Shown here in pieces: positions 15,815 through 23,316 of a stretch of DNA of 64,000 nt (position 1 is its first letter; each line of letters opens with the position of its first letter). Origin of the DNA: an uncultured Lachnospiraceae bacterium (GTDB lineage: Bacteria; Bacillota; Clostridia; Lachnospirales; Lachnospiraceae); assembly GCA_910579805.1 (NCBI GenBank), contig CAJTWM010000002.1, positions 1 to 64,000 on the forward strand, given 5' to 3'. A program made the translations under genes and the position numbers. The notes beneath the pieces are model-generated. The model saw nothing but the letters and a program-made list of their open reading frames with translations, did not search any database and was not told the origin of the DNA.

Positions 15815-16010
15815 ATACATATAGACTTAAAACATCGGTTTCATTGGGAGTTATCAGTTCATAACTGGTAGTTTTCATTCGGGAGATAGTTGCCTTACCA
15901 ATTCTAACGACTCCCAACAAACGGTAGGAATGGCGTTTACGACAGGCGGTAGTGAAGATCCTTCCTTGTACGAGAACAAGGGCAAACTATATTAAAGAAT
16001 ATTTGGAGGT
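15815..16010 (+). ncRNA. Structured non-coding stretch
   Basis: About 200 bases without an ORF. AAAC-ATCG-GTTT (15830-15841) comes first. GGGAGT...ACTCCC (about 15846-15917) then encloses CAGTT-cat-AACTG and TGGTA...TACCA. CCTTGT-acgaga-ACAAGG follows (about 15964-15981). It ends just before the GGAGGT site of the next gene. The nested layout resembles the multi-branched elements elsewhere, but on a larger scale. Role unknown. Confidence 0.45.
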
Positions 16011-16015
16011 ATAAA

Positions 16016-16233
16016 ATGGATAAGAGGGAAATAGATGGTGTAGAAATTAATGGTAAAAGTATTATTACTTCATTAAAAATTATTAAGCAGGTTTGCAAGG
16101 ATAACCTTAATGAGAAAGGAAATTGTGGTAATTGTCCATTTTTGTAGACCAAAGTGATTGCTGTGGAATCGAAAATATGATACCTGATAATTGGAAGATT
16201 TTAGAGTATACAAAGTTTCAAGCATTAGGATAA
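16016..16233 (+). pseudogene. Small Cys protein, frameshifted
   Basis: ATG after TTTGGAGGTATAAA. Reads M-D-K-R-E-I-D-G-V-E-I-N-G-K to C-G-N-C-P-F, then hits TAG at 16145. A one-base gain in the preceding T run would restore V-D-Q-S-D-C-C-G-I-E-N through to TAA 16233. Either a recent deletion or a sequence error. Confidence 0.65.
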
Positions 16234-16241
16234 ATTTTTCA

Positions 16242-16257
16242 TTTCATTAAAATGAAA
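16242..16257. terminator. Hairpin between convergent genes
   Basis: TTTCATT-AA-AATGAAA is a perfect palindromic stem. Further GCTGT/ACAGC pairing extends over 16258-16297. It lies between the plus-strand fragment ending at 16233 and the minus-strand gene ending at 16307, so a two-way terminator is plausible. Confidence 0.5.
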
Positions 16258-16306
16258 GCTGTAAAAAATAGAAGTAAAAACTCCAACTTTCACAGCATCA
16301 TAGGAA

Positions 16307-16537
16307 CTATTCTTCTAAGTGATTGGTACATATAACGCAGTACTCATGTCCATATTCAGCATCACACCATCTATCGTCATGATCACAATATACTCGAAGA
16401 AAATCGCCTTTTTCATAAGATTTTTCTTCATCAATGTTGGATGGGTTTACCCAACATTTTCTTGAAAATGGACAGGAATGTAAATCGTTCCAGTCTTTAA
16501 CTACTGGAAAATTAAAATCAGGATTGTTACCATTCAT
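16307..16537 (-). CDS. Minus-strand Cys/His-rich protein, 76 aa
   Basis: Six cysteines and several His/Asp residues (C-P-F-S-R-K-C-W, Y-C-D-H-D-D-R-W-C-D, Y-C-V-I-C), so probably metal-binding. On the minus strand GAGGAGGT lies before its ATG and a promoter further out. It is an isolated one-gene cassette against the direction of its neighbours, fitting a cargo gene or regulator. Confidence 0.8.
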   Translation of the reverse strand: MNGNNPDFNFPVVKDWNDLHSCPFSRKCWVNPSNIDEEKSYEKGDFLRVYCDHDDRWCDAEYGHEYCVICTNHLEE

Positions 16538-16566
16538 AAAAAATACCTCCTCAGATTTATATAGAT

Positions 16567-16595
16567 ATTATATCAATGATTAGAATAAAACACAA
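16567..16595 (-). promoter_or_regulatory. Putative promoter of the minus-strand Cys/His-rich gene
   Basis: On the minus strand TATAAT (16572-16567) with a 17-base spacer to TTGTGT (16595-16590), about 30 bases from the ATG. Confidence 0.55.
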
Positions 16596-16616
16596 TACAA
16601 TTTAAAGGAGAATTTA

Positions 16617-16994
16617 ATGATATACACGAGTTATTTTGCAAAGCTAAAAGAGTTAGAAAATCATAACATTATACCAATCTCAATCTGTGGTAAAGCACCT
16701 GACTGGTATAAGGGATTACAGTATAAAAAGTTGGCTCCAAAGTATGGATTCTTCATGGAATGGAAAAAGAATCATGATAATGACTATTATATAGAGCGTT
16801 TTAAAGTTGAGGTTCTGGATGTTTTAGATGCTGCCACTGTAATTAAGGAATTAAATTATTTAGTTCCGAATGTAAATGGCAAAGACATTGCACTGATTTG
16901 TTATGAGAAACCATCAGATTTTTGTCACAGATATTTGGTAGCTGAGTGGTTAAATCAGAACGGATTTCAGTGTGAGGAATGGAGAAGAAAATGA
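16617..16994 (+). CDS. DUF488-like protein
   Basis: 125 residues. The segment I-A-L-I-C-Y-E-K-P-S-D-F-C-H-R-Y-L-V-A-E-W-L is the hallmark C-Y-E-x-x-x-x-x-C-H-R of the DUF488 family. Start Y-T-S-Y-F-A-K is also typical. Biochemical role unproven; the conserved Cys and His suggest a catalytic or metal site. ATG after AAAGGAGAA. Confidence 0.85.
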   Translation: MIYTSYFAKLKELENHNIIPISICGKAPDWYKGLQYKKLAPKYGFFMEWKKNHDNDYYIERFKVEVLDVLDAATVIKELNYLVPNVNGKDIALICYEKPSDFCHRYLVAEWLNQNGFQCEEWRRK

Positions 16995-17227
16995 TTAAAA
17001 GGATTATGGATTTGTTTTGCAGACATAAAAATAGTGAGGTGGTTTGCTGGCATTGGACTCACGGATATAACGATAATGATATCCGTTTTTTAGAAATAGA
17101 ATTAAAATGTAAAGATTGTGGAAAATACTTTTTTCGTTACATAAAAGATTGGGATGAGTGTGAAAAATTCATAGAAAAACATAAAGATAAAAGATGGTCA
17201 GATACATGTAAACCAGTGTTAGATTGA
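16991..17227 (+). CDS. Small zinc-binding-like protein, 78 aa
   Basis: ATG 16991 after GGAGAAGAAA, overlapping the DUF488 gene end. Two C-x-x-C-like pairs (F-C-R-H-K and L-K-C-K-D-C-G-K) in a basic, aromatic protein. Not recognised further. Confidence 0.65.
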   Translation: MIKRIMDLFCRHKNSEVVCWHWTHGYNDNDIRFLEIELKCKDCGKYFFRYIKDWDECEKFIEKHKDKRWSDTCKPVLD

Positions 17228-17268
17228 TGCCAGAAAACAACTCTTTCATTGGGAAAATTGGAGGATTT

Positions 17269-17664
17269 ATGAATTGTAAAACATGTAAAAATTATACAGG
17301 CGATTGTGGACATCATCATATAGATAGTGATAATCATACTAATTTTGATATTCCAGCAGAATCGGCTACAGATAAGTATGGTGAGTGTTATTTTTATAAA
17401 GAAAGCAGGGATGATTTTCAAGTAGCATGGGATTATTTAAATTCATTAGTTGCTGTTAGAAAATTTAGTTTTCATGAAGCAGAAAGTATAAAGAATAGAA
17501 TTAATGAGATGTATAGTGATATTAAAGATTTAATTGGATATTGGTTTTCTACATTAGAAGATGAAGGATGTGAACCTTGGAAAACAGAAAAATGTGTAAA
17601 CATAGCAAATAAATATGAATATACAAAGGAAGATTATCAAAATTATTTAAGGACGATTTGTTGA
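17269..17664 (+). CDS. Hypothetical protein with N-terminal Cys/His cluster, 131 aa
   Basis: ATG 17269 is chosen because TTGGAGGATTT precedes it; the frame is open from 17224. The N-terminus M-N-C-K-T-C-K-N-Y-T-G-D-C-G-H-H-H looks metal-binding. The rest is helical and acidic. Function unknown. Confidence 0.7.
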   Translation: MNCKTCKNYTGDCGHHHIDSDNHTNFDIPAESATDKYGECYFYKESRDDFQVAWDYLNSLVAVRKFSFHEAESIKNRINEMYSDIKDLIGYWFSTLEDEGCEPWKTEKCVNIANKYEYTKEDYQNYLRTIC

Positions 17665-17695
17665 AATTTTGCTTTTATCGGTTGAGGAGAAGGAC

Positions 17696-17962
17696 ATGGA
17701 GAGAGAATTAGAAAGTATATTGAAACAGATGACAAATCAGCCAATACAGGTTCTTAAAAAACCAGAAATTTATTACATAGTGAGTATAAAAGAAAGGTAT
17801 ATTTGTGAACTACATTTAACCACAATTACAAAAGAATTTTGTGGAAGAATAGAGAATCAAACAAGTACAAGCATTTATTTTAGACTTAATGGAAGTGATG
17901 CTTTGGTAATAATTCCTCATAGCTGGATTGAGTGGATGGCACCAGCAAAGAAATTATGGTAG
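17696..17962 (+). CDS. Hypothetical protein, 88 aa
   Basis: ATG 17696 after GAGGAGAAGG. A small beta-rich protein ending V-I-I-P-H-S-W-I-E-W-M-A-P. The ending resembles that of the protein at 29626 (L-M-L-P-W-C-Y-I-I-S-M-A-P), suggesting the two share a domain. Confidence 0.65.
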   Translation: MERELESILKQMTNQPIQVLKKPEIYYIVSIKERYICELHLTTITKEFCGRIENQTSTSIYFRLNGSDALVIIPHSWIEWMAPAKKLW

Positions 17963-17988
17963 GTAGGATAATTTTATTTTAAGAAAGG

Positions 17989-18037
17989 ATAATTAGTAGC
18001 TAGCTTTAAAGGTTGCAACCGCTTTGGTACTAATTAT
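17989..18037 (+). promoter_or_regulatory. Three-way hairpin element before radical SAM gene
   Basis: A 10-bp outer stem, ATAATTAGTA (17989-17998) with TACTAATTAT (18028-18037). Inside are GCTAGC (17999-18004) and GGTTGCAACC (18011-18020). GAAAGGA (17983-17989) abuts the 5' side and the TTG start (18037) abuts the 3' side, so folding would set a normal spacing. Confidence 0.7.
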
Positions 18038-19119
18038 TGAAAATAGCAATTATAGATGCGGATTTGATAGGTAGAGATAAACATAGATTTCCAAACTTGG
18101 TTTGTATGAAACTATCAGGATATTACAAGGAACTTGGTGCTGATGTTGAATTAAAAACGGATTATGAAGATTTGGTAGCGTATGACAAGGTATTCATTTC
18201 CAAAGTGTTTACTGACACACCGATAGATGAAGAGATTTTGAAACTTCCAAATGTAGAATATGGAGGTACAGGATTCTTTTATGACAAGGCTCCTAAACTT
18301 CCCGAAGAAGTAGAACATCATATGCCAGATTATCATTTATATGATGAGTGGGTGAATAAGCAAATTGAGAGTGGCAAAAAGAGAAATGATTTTAAGTATT
18401 ATCTTGACTACTCAATTGGCTATACCACAAGAGGCTGCTTCAGACAGTGTGAGTTTTGTGTAAACCGTAATTATAAAAAAGTAGATTGCCATAGTCCATT
18501 AAGTGAATTTCTTGATCCGTCAAGGAAGAAGATATGTTTATTGGATGATAATATCCTAGGAAGTCCTCAGTGGCGAGAGATTTTTGAAGAACTGCAATCT
18601 ACTGGGAAACCATTTCAGTATAAGCAAGGTATGGATGAAAGGCTTCTGACGGATGAAAAGTGTGAGGTGCTTTTTAATAGCAAATATGATGGAGATTATA
18701 TATTTGCATTTGATAATGTGTCAGATTATGACCTGATAGAAAAGAAGTTGAACTTACTAAGACAATATACAAGCAAATATCCTAAATTCTATGTATTTTG
18801 TGGTTTTGATAGAAAAGATAAATGGAATGATGATTTTTGGGAAAAAGATATTTTTGATATGATGAAGCGTATTGAATTACTTATGAAATACCAATGTCTT
18901 CCGTACATAATGAGATTTAATAGATATATTGAATCCCCATATCAGGGTGTTTATAAAACAGTAGGAGCGTGGTGTAATCAACCAAGTTTTTTTAAGAAGA
19001 AGAGTTTAAGAGAATTTGGTATTATAAGTGGAATTGAATCAGCTAGGAATAGATATATTGTTGATTTTGAGAAAAAGTATCCAGAGTTTAAAAAATATAT
19101 GGATATGAAATGGTCTTAA
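18037..19119 (+). CDS. Radical SAM protein
   Basis: 360 residues. G-C-F-R-Q-C-E-F-C near residues 132-140 is the C-x3-C-x2-C motif that holds the 4Fe-4S cluster and generates a 5'-deoxyadenosyl radical. The N-terminal 90 residues (K-I-A-I-I-D-A-D-L-I-G) resemble the B12-binding-like start of many phage radical SAM proteins. Substrate unknown. The downstream neighbour is an ATP-grasp enzyme, and a PAPS-reductase-like protein and methyltransferases lie upstream, so a nucleic-acid or peptide modification role is possible. TTG start. Confidence 0.85.
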   Translation: MKIAIIDADLIGRDKHRFPNLVCMKLSGYYKELGADVELKTDYEDLVAYDKVFISKVFTDTPIDEEILKLPNVEYGGTGFFYDKAPKLPEEVEHHMPDYHLYDEWVNKQIESGKKRNDFKYYLDYSIGYTTRGCFRQCEFCVNRNYKKVDCHSPLSEFLDPSRKKICLLDDNILGSPQWREIFEELQSTGKPFQYKQGMDERLLTDEKCEVLFNSKYDGDYIFAFDNVSDYDLIEKKLNLLRQYTSKYPKFYVFCGFDRKDKWNDDFWEKDIFDMMKRIELLMKYQCLPYIMRFNRYIESPYQGVYKTVGAWCNQPSFFKKKSLREFGIISGIESARNRYIVDFEKKYPEFKKYMDMKWS

Positions 19120-19134
19120 AACCAGAGTTTCAAG
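19115..19134 (+). repeat. Intergenic mini-hairpin (aaac-CAGA-gttt)
   Basis: CTT-a-AAAC / GTTT-c-AAG with loop CAGA, across the radical SAM stop and just before the GGAGGTGA site of the ATP-grasp gene. Confidence 0.55.
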
Positions 19135-19154
19135 TGGTGATGGAGGTGATATAA

Positions 19155-19949
19155 GTGCTGTTTTGGCTTCAAAAAGAATTGAATAATAAAATTGATATTG
19201 ACATTACCATTCTTCAGGAAGAACTTGATAAGCAAAAATTTAACCATTTGTATGATATCGGAACTATGAAAGATTATGAGTGTATTTTGAATACAGATAT
19301 GATTGAGAAAGAAAATTTAGAGAAAGTAATCCCTGTAGGCAGTCTTGATTTTGTACAAATGATTCTTTCTAGGATACATAATGTCAATAATATGAATCCA
19401 ATAGAAGTTCCAGATGTTCTTAGAGAAGATAGATTTTTAAAACGTAAATATTCTATTGTACCTAAAAATCAACTTCCCAATAAGGGATATTATTTCACAA
19501 AATATGTTTCAAAACTGAAAGTATTTAGTCATACAGGAATGATAGAGACTTTGCAATATACAGATGAGGGTAAGGAACCTTTTCTAAAAGAGGGGTTATA
19601 TCAAGTGTCAGAAGTGGTGGATATTTTATCTGAGTATCGTTGCTTTGTACAGAATGATAAGCTGGTTGCTATAAATTATTATGATGGAGACTGTACTGTA
19701 TTCCCAGATGTCACAGAAATAAAGTCTATGATTGGGAATTATATGAGAGATCAAGATAGACCAAAAGCATATACAATGGATATTGCTGTGATTCGTGATA
19801 GAGGTACTGCAATTTTAGAAGTGCATCCGTGGGTAAGCGTTGGATTATATGGGTATATGTTTGGCAGTTCTCTTCCATATTGTTACAGAGATGGATTTGA
19901 ATATTATATCAATTCCAATAAAGAAATAAGTGAATGGAGCAACTTCTGA
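19155..19949 (+). CDS. ATP-grasp protein (DUF4343-like)
   Basis: 264 residues. The C-terminal half (E-Y-R-C-F-V near 166, T-M-D-I-A-V-I near 213, A-I-L-E-V-H-P-W near 224) has the spacing of an ATP-grasp ligase domain. The late Glu/Asn-equivalent residues would bind Mg-ATP. ATP-grasp enzymes join a carboxylate to an amine or thiol. GTG start, 8 bases from GGAGG. Pairing with the radical SAM gene suggests a joint pathway. Confidence 0.75.
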   Translation: MLFWLQKELNNKIDIDITILQEELDKQKFNHLYDIGTMKDYECILNTDMIEKENLEKVIPVGSLDFVQMILSRIHNVNNMNPIEVPDVLREDRFLKRKYSIVPKNQLPNKGYYFTKYVSKLKVFSHTGMIETLQYTDEGKEPFLKEGLYQVSEVVDILSEYRCFVQNDKLVAINYYDGDCTVFPDVTEIKSMIGNYMRDQDRPKAYTMDIAVIRDRGTAILEVHPWVSVGLYGYMFGSSLPYCYRDGFEYYINSNKEISEWSNF

Positions 19950-20221
19950 TGGATAACGAATATACCAGAAAAGAAAAAGTATGTCCTCTAATCGGTGATT
20001 ACTGTGATGAAGAACATAAAGATTGTGATAGGTGTATAGCTGAGGAAGATGCTTGGCAGCGTTTACAGTGTTACATAGATTATCGCAATTATGACTGGAC
20101 ATTTGACAGGATCAAACATGATTATCAAAAGTATCATCTGAATGGGAGTTATTGTAGTCATACGCTTATGGATATTATAGAGAATAATGAGAATGACTGT
20201 AAAATGTTGTTTGGATTGTAG
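19949..20221 (+). CDS. Hypothetical Cys-containing protein, 90 aa
   Basis: ATG 19949 overlaps the previous stop (TGATG), with GGAG 9 bases before it. C-P-L-I-G-D-Y-C-D and C-D-R-C-I suggest a small metal site. Not recognised. Confidence 0.65.
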   Translation: MDNEYTRKEKVCPLIGDYCDEEHKDCDRCIAEEDAWQRLQCYIDYRNYDWTFDRIKHDYQKYHLNGSYCSHTLMDIIENNENDCKMLFGL

Positions 20222-20244
20222 AAGTAGATGTTAGAACTTGAAAA

Positions 20245-20355
20245 ATTAAAATAGTTGATTATGGAACCATGTCATTAGATGATTTTGAAGAATTTACAGA
20301 AGAGAGTATAGATGACATTATTGATTTTATTAAGAAGAAAGTGGAGTGCAAATAG
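20245..20355 (+). CDS. Small acidic protein, 36 aa, ATT start
   Basis: Reads M(ATT)-K-I-V-D-Y-G-T-M-S-L-D-D-F-E-E-F. An in-frame TGA lies two codons upstream, so no usual start is available before the internal ATG at residue 9. The upstream ATG (20229) is in another frame and soon stops. The ribosome-binding site is weak, so either ATT initiation or the internal ATG is used. Confidence 0.45.
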   Translation: MKIVDYGTMSLDDFEEFTEESIDDIIDFIKKKVECK

Positions 20356-20358
20356 TAA

Positions 20359-20616
20359 ATGGATAAATTAGAAAAAATTGAAAAGAAATGTATTGAATTG
20401 AAACATAATTTTTTCTGTGATAATTGTGGAAAGTCACTTGGGTCTACAGTTGAATTAGAAGATGGATATTATCCAGAATTAGGAGAATTTGAGTTATCTT
20501 TTAATCTTGATGGATGGTATAAAGTAAAAGCTCATTTTTGCGATAAATGCAGAAAAGAGTTTATTGAGTCGTTAAAAGAGCAATTAATAAATATGGGATT
20601 CAAAAAAGATAATTAG
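20359..20616 (+). CDS. Four-Cys zinc-ribbon-like protein, 85 aa
   Basis: C-D-N-C-G-K near residue 22 and C-D-K-C-R-K near 65 form a plausible zinc ribbon. ATG closely follows the previous stop. Function unknown. Confidence 0.7.
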   Translation: MDKLEKIEKKCIELKHNFFCDNCGKSLGSTVELEDGYYPELGEFELSFNLDGWYKVKAHFCDKCRKEFIESLKEQLINMGFKKDN

Positions 20617-20618
20617 AC

Positions 20619-20636
20619 TTGAAAGGTTAATTTCAA
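20619..20636 (+). repeat. Intergenic mini-hairpin (ttgaaa-N6-tttcaa)
   Basis: Perfect 6-bp stem with loop GGTTAA upstream of the GGAAGGTG site of the next gene. Confidence 0.55.
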
Positions 20637-20656
20637 TTAATTGGAAGGTGAAGACA

Positions 20657-20920
20657 ATGCTAAGATATGAGATTAGAATTTGTAAGAAGGAAGGATTTGA
20701 ATTATATGCAGGTAGATTTGATGAAGAGTTTGTTATAAAACATTGTGATAAAACTCTTTTATTGACTGATAGAAAAAATATGATATCAATTTTGAATAAG
20801 ATAAAGTCATGTTGTAAGTCTGGGTGGAGCAGAGGAGATATTGTTTGTTTCATAAAAAAAGAAACCATAGATGAATTTATAAAAGTAATATCTAATTTTG
20901 GATGTAACCCGTGTTGGTAA
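20657..20920 (+). CDS. Hypothetical protein, 87 aa
   Basis: ATG 20657 with GGAAGGTG upstream. Basic-acidic small protein with C-C-K-S-G-W and C-N-P-C-W at the end. Not recognised. Confidence 0.65.
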   Translation: MLRYEIRICKKEGFELYAGRFDEEFVIKHCDKTLLLTDRKNMISILNKIKSCCKSGWSRGDIVCFIKKETIDEFIKVISNFGCNPCW

Positions 20921-20956
20921 TTGCATAGATGAATTCTTGGTTTCATCAATTATGGT

Positions 20957-20982
20957 TCTGGCTCCATTATTCAGGAGCCAGA
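20957..20982. terminator. Hairpin between convergent genes
   Basis: TCTGGCTCC (20957-20965) and GGAGCCAGA (20974-20982) form a perfect 9-bp stem. It covers the stop codon of the minus-strand gene. No clear T tract follows on either strand. Confidence 0.55.
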
Positions 20983-21981
20983 TGTAACAGGATATTTTGA
21001 AAAATCAATATCAGACAAATTTTCAATCGAAATTGTTGGCTTAGGATTTTTGGTCAAACGTACTTCCCTAATAAGTGAAGTAAAGTATTCTGGTAGATCT
21101 TTTTTAAAAATAAGTATTTTTGATATAGCCTGTAAATCTACTAGAGCTACGGTTCTTTGACTTAAACCCTCTTTGACTATTGGAGGTGCGGTATCAGTAA
21201 AAGAAGAGTATGAAATTATTATCCCATCAACATTACTCCGTACAAATAATCTCGTCATAAAACGACTTACTGGATCGACTCCAATGGGGGAATTTTCCCA
21301 TTTCATTTCAACAAGAGTAAGAAAATTATTAAGTTCAATTGTGCCATCAATTTGTTCATAAATTTTGCCTGTTTCTTCATCGGCAATACAGAAAGGTTCT
21401 CTAATTCCTATTTTGAAGAAAGTAAATATATCACTCAAAACTATTTCAAGTGATTTACCACGAAGTTGCGGATTAGTAATGGCAAATAATTTGTTGAAAT
21501 CATTTACAATAGTATCGTATTTTGATTTTGATGCAGTAAGTTTCTGGAGTTGTTGTTGTTTTGCTTTGATTTTTTCTTGACGTTCATTTTCAATAAACTG
21601 TTCCTGCTTAGTAACAGAATCCTTGAGGTTTACCAATTGTTTTATCTCATAAATTCTAGCTTTGGCAGAGTCAACATCGTTATCGTAACAGGTATTAAAT
21701 GCAGTAAAATTAACGACACGATACAATAGTTGTCTTCTTATTCCTAGATATTCATCAGTATCTTTGGAATTAAGATATTCAAGAACCTCTCTTGTTATAT
21801 CCTTTTTACTGATTTGTTTAGGATCATAATTTATAAGAGAATAGTATTTATTAAGTAAAGATATAGGGGTGCCAACATTTTTAAAGAATGCCAATAAATC
21901 TTTTTTAGTTTTATTAATTCTAGGTATGGCATCAACCAATAAATTAAATAAGTCTGGAGGGAAGTGATATGATAGTGCCAT
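20971..21981 (-). CDS. Probable restriction-endonuclease-fold protein (minus-strand cassette)
   Basis: 336 residues. The N-terminal half is helical with a coiled coil around 120-160 (Q-E-K-I-K-A-K-Q-Q-Q-L-Q-K-L). It is followed by R-G-K-S-L-E-I-V-L-S-D-I-F near 185, then E-Q-I-D-G-T-I-E-L and L-V-E-M-K-W. The D...(E)-x-K pattern (I-D-G ... E-M-K) matches the PD-(D/E)xK nuclease core seen in Mrr-like enzymes. ATG preceded by AAGGAGTTG, with its own promoter. An isolated reverse gene inside a phage operon is typical of a defence or exclusion cargo gene. Nuclease activity is inference. Confidence 0.75.
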   Translation of the reverse strand: MALSYHFPPDLFNLLVDAIPRINKTKKDLLAFFKNVGTPISLLNKYYSLINYDPKQISKKDITREVLEYLNSKDTDEYLGIRRQLLYRVVNFTAFNTCYDNDVDSAKARIYEIKQLVNLKDSVTKQEQFIENERQEKIKAKQQQLQKLTASKSKYDTIVNDFNKLFAITNPQLRGKSLEIVLSDIFTFFKIGIREPFCIADEETGKIYEQIDGTIELNNFLTLVEMKWENSPIGVDPVSRFMTRLFVRSNVDGIIISYSSFTDTAPPIVKEGLSQRTVALVDLQAISKILIFKKDLPEYFTSLIREVRLTKNPKPTISIENLSDIDFSKYPVTSGS

Positions 21982-22012
21982 TTGTATTCAACTCCTTATA
22001 GTATGATGGATA

Positions 22013-22021
22013 ATTATACCA
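22013..22021 (-). promoter_or_regulatory. Extended -10 promoter of the minus-strand nuclease-like gene
   Basis: On the minus strand TGG followed by TATAAT, an extended -10 box, about 35 bases before the ATG. A weak TTTATA lies 17 bases further out. Confidence 0.55.
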
Positions 22022-22093
22022 CAGTCTAAGTCAAATATAAAGAAGTGAATTTGTAATATTAAAAAGAGAATTTATTTGGAGGTGAGATAAAAA

Positions 22094-22810
22094 ATCAAAA
22101 AATTAGTAGACCACATAAACGGATCAAAACACTACATAAAAGAATTTGCAACATGGGAAGCGTCTGAGCAGATTATAGATGACAACAAAGCATTTTGGAT
22201 GTTAAGAAAGCCAGGAAGCCAATATCAGAAAGTTTGTCTTTATCGTGATGGTTGCAATATGTTTGTATATGGAGATTATGGACAATTCACATTCGACAGC
22301 ATGACTTGGATAGGCAGTGTTTATAATCTGGAATATGATAACATCGGATATCAGATGGAGAAGTTAAACCATGAGAGCAAAGAATCTTTAAGAGTATTCG
22401 ATGATGACAAGTGTATTGATGATATATTTGAATGGATGAAAGAGCAGCTTGAAAGTTATTATTCCTTAGAAGAAGAGGAAATAGAAAAAGTATTAAAATT
22501 CTTTAATTATGATACGTGGGATAATGTTGATGAAATAGAAATCGAAGAGTTTTGTGATAAAAATGATTTATCGGAGATAGAAGATATTATTAATTTCACA
22601 AGAGAGTGTTTCAGAAATGCAGAAGAATATGAGTGGATACCATTTTTAAGAAGTAATTATAATCGACTGTATGATTTTGGAGATGAAGCTTGTGAAAGTT
22701 GGTTGTGGAATGCTGGTAAGTGTATTCATCAGAGGTATTTTATCTGTATGTATGCCCTGCAAGTGTGTGGTGAGAAATTATTAAAAGAAAAGGAGAATAA
22801 AGAACTATGA
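22094..22810 (+). CDS. Hypothetical phage protein, 238 aa, ATC start
   Basis: The reading frame begins I/M-K-K-L-V-D-H-I-N-G-S-K-H-Y-I-K-E-F. The first 35 residues lie before the first ATG (22199), and ATC 22094 follows GGAGGTGA by the right order of distance. TGA lies in frame three codons upstream and no ATG, GTG or TTG lies between. The rest is acidic with many Tyr/Trp (Y-N-L-E-Y-D-N-I-G-Y). Fold not recognised, but the length and position resemble conserved phage proteins of unknown role. Confidence 0.75.
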   Translation: MKKLVDHINGSKHYIKEFATWEASEQIIDDNKAFWMLRKPGSQYQKVCLYRDGCNMFVYGDYGQFTFDSMTWIGSVYNLEYDNIGYQMEKLNHESKESLRVFDDDKCIDDIFEWMKEQLESYYSLEEEEIEKVLKFFNYDTWDNVDEIEIEEFCDKNDLSEIEDIINFTRECFRNAEEYEWIPFLRSNYNRLYDFGDEACESWLWNAGKCIHQRYFICMYALQVCGEKLLKEKENKEL

Positions 22811-23058
22811 CAAACGAATTAAGAGATACAATTGAAATGATGAACAGTGAGGATTATAAGGAAAGATTCAAAGCAGAATATTATCAGGTAGTAATTCGCT
22901 ATCAGAAATTGAAATCTATGCTTGATAAGTGGGATAATGATCAGCTTGAATTTAGCCCTACGTGTCCACGAAGTACATATAATATGCAAATCGCAGCAAT
23001 GACAGATTATATTGCGGTTCTGGAGGCGAGAGCAGTTATGGAAAGTGTGGAACTGTAA
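22807..23058 (+). CDS. Phage hypothetical protein, 83 aa (DUF-like)
   Basis: ATG overlaps the previous stop (ATGA). Contains E-F-S-P-T-C-P-R-S-T-Y-N-M-Q, a motif frequent in small conserved phage proteins, between two helices. Possibly a homo-oligomeric helper; no activity known. Confidence 0.75.
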   Translation: MTNELRDTIEMMNSEDYKERFKAEYYQVVIRYQKLKSMLDKWDNDQLEFSPTCPRSTYNMQIAAMTDYIAVLEARAVMESVEL

Positions 23059-23061
23059 ACT

Positions 23062-23313
23062 ATGTCAACAATGAGAGAAGAAGTATATAGCAGACTGCAT
23101 CCTATACTTGAAGAATTAGTAGATATTGCGTGTGATAACATTGAATCTTTAGAACACAAGGATATTCCAGAAGTTTTACTTGTTGAAGATTTTGATGATG
23201 AACTATTTATAAATGGCAAATCTGTGTGTTGTCATGAAAATTTATACCCTTCTGATGTTTTAAGAGCGTTAGATGATTATGGGATTATCAAATTTAAAGG
23301 AATGGAGAAATGA
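23062..23313 (+). CDS. Hypothetical protein, 83 aa
   Basis: Acidic, helical (L-E-E-L-V-D-I-A-C-D-N-I). ATG three bases after the previous stop. Not recognised. Confidence 0.65.
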   Translation: MSTMREEVYSRLHPILEELVDIACDNIESLEHKDIPEVLLVEDFDDELFINGKSVCCHENLYPSDVLRALDDYGIIKFKGMEK

Positions 23314-23316
23314 TAA

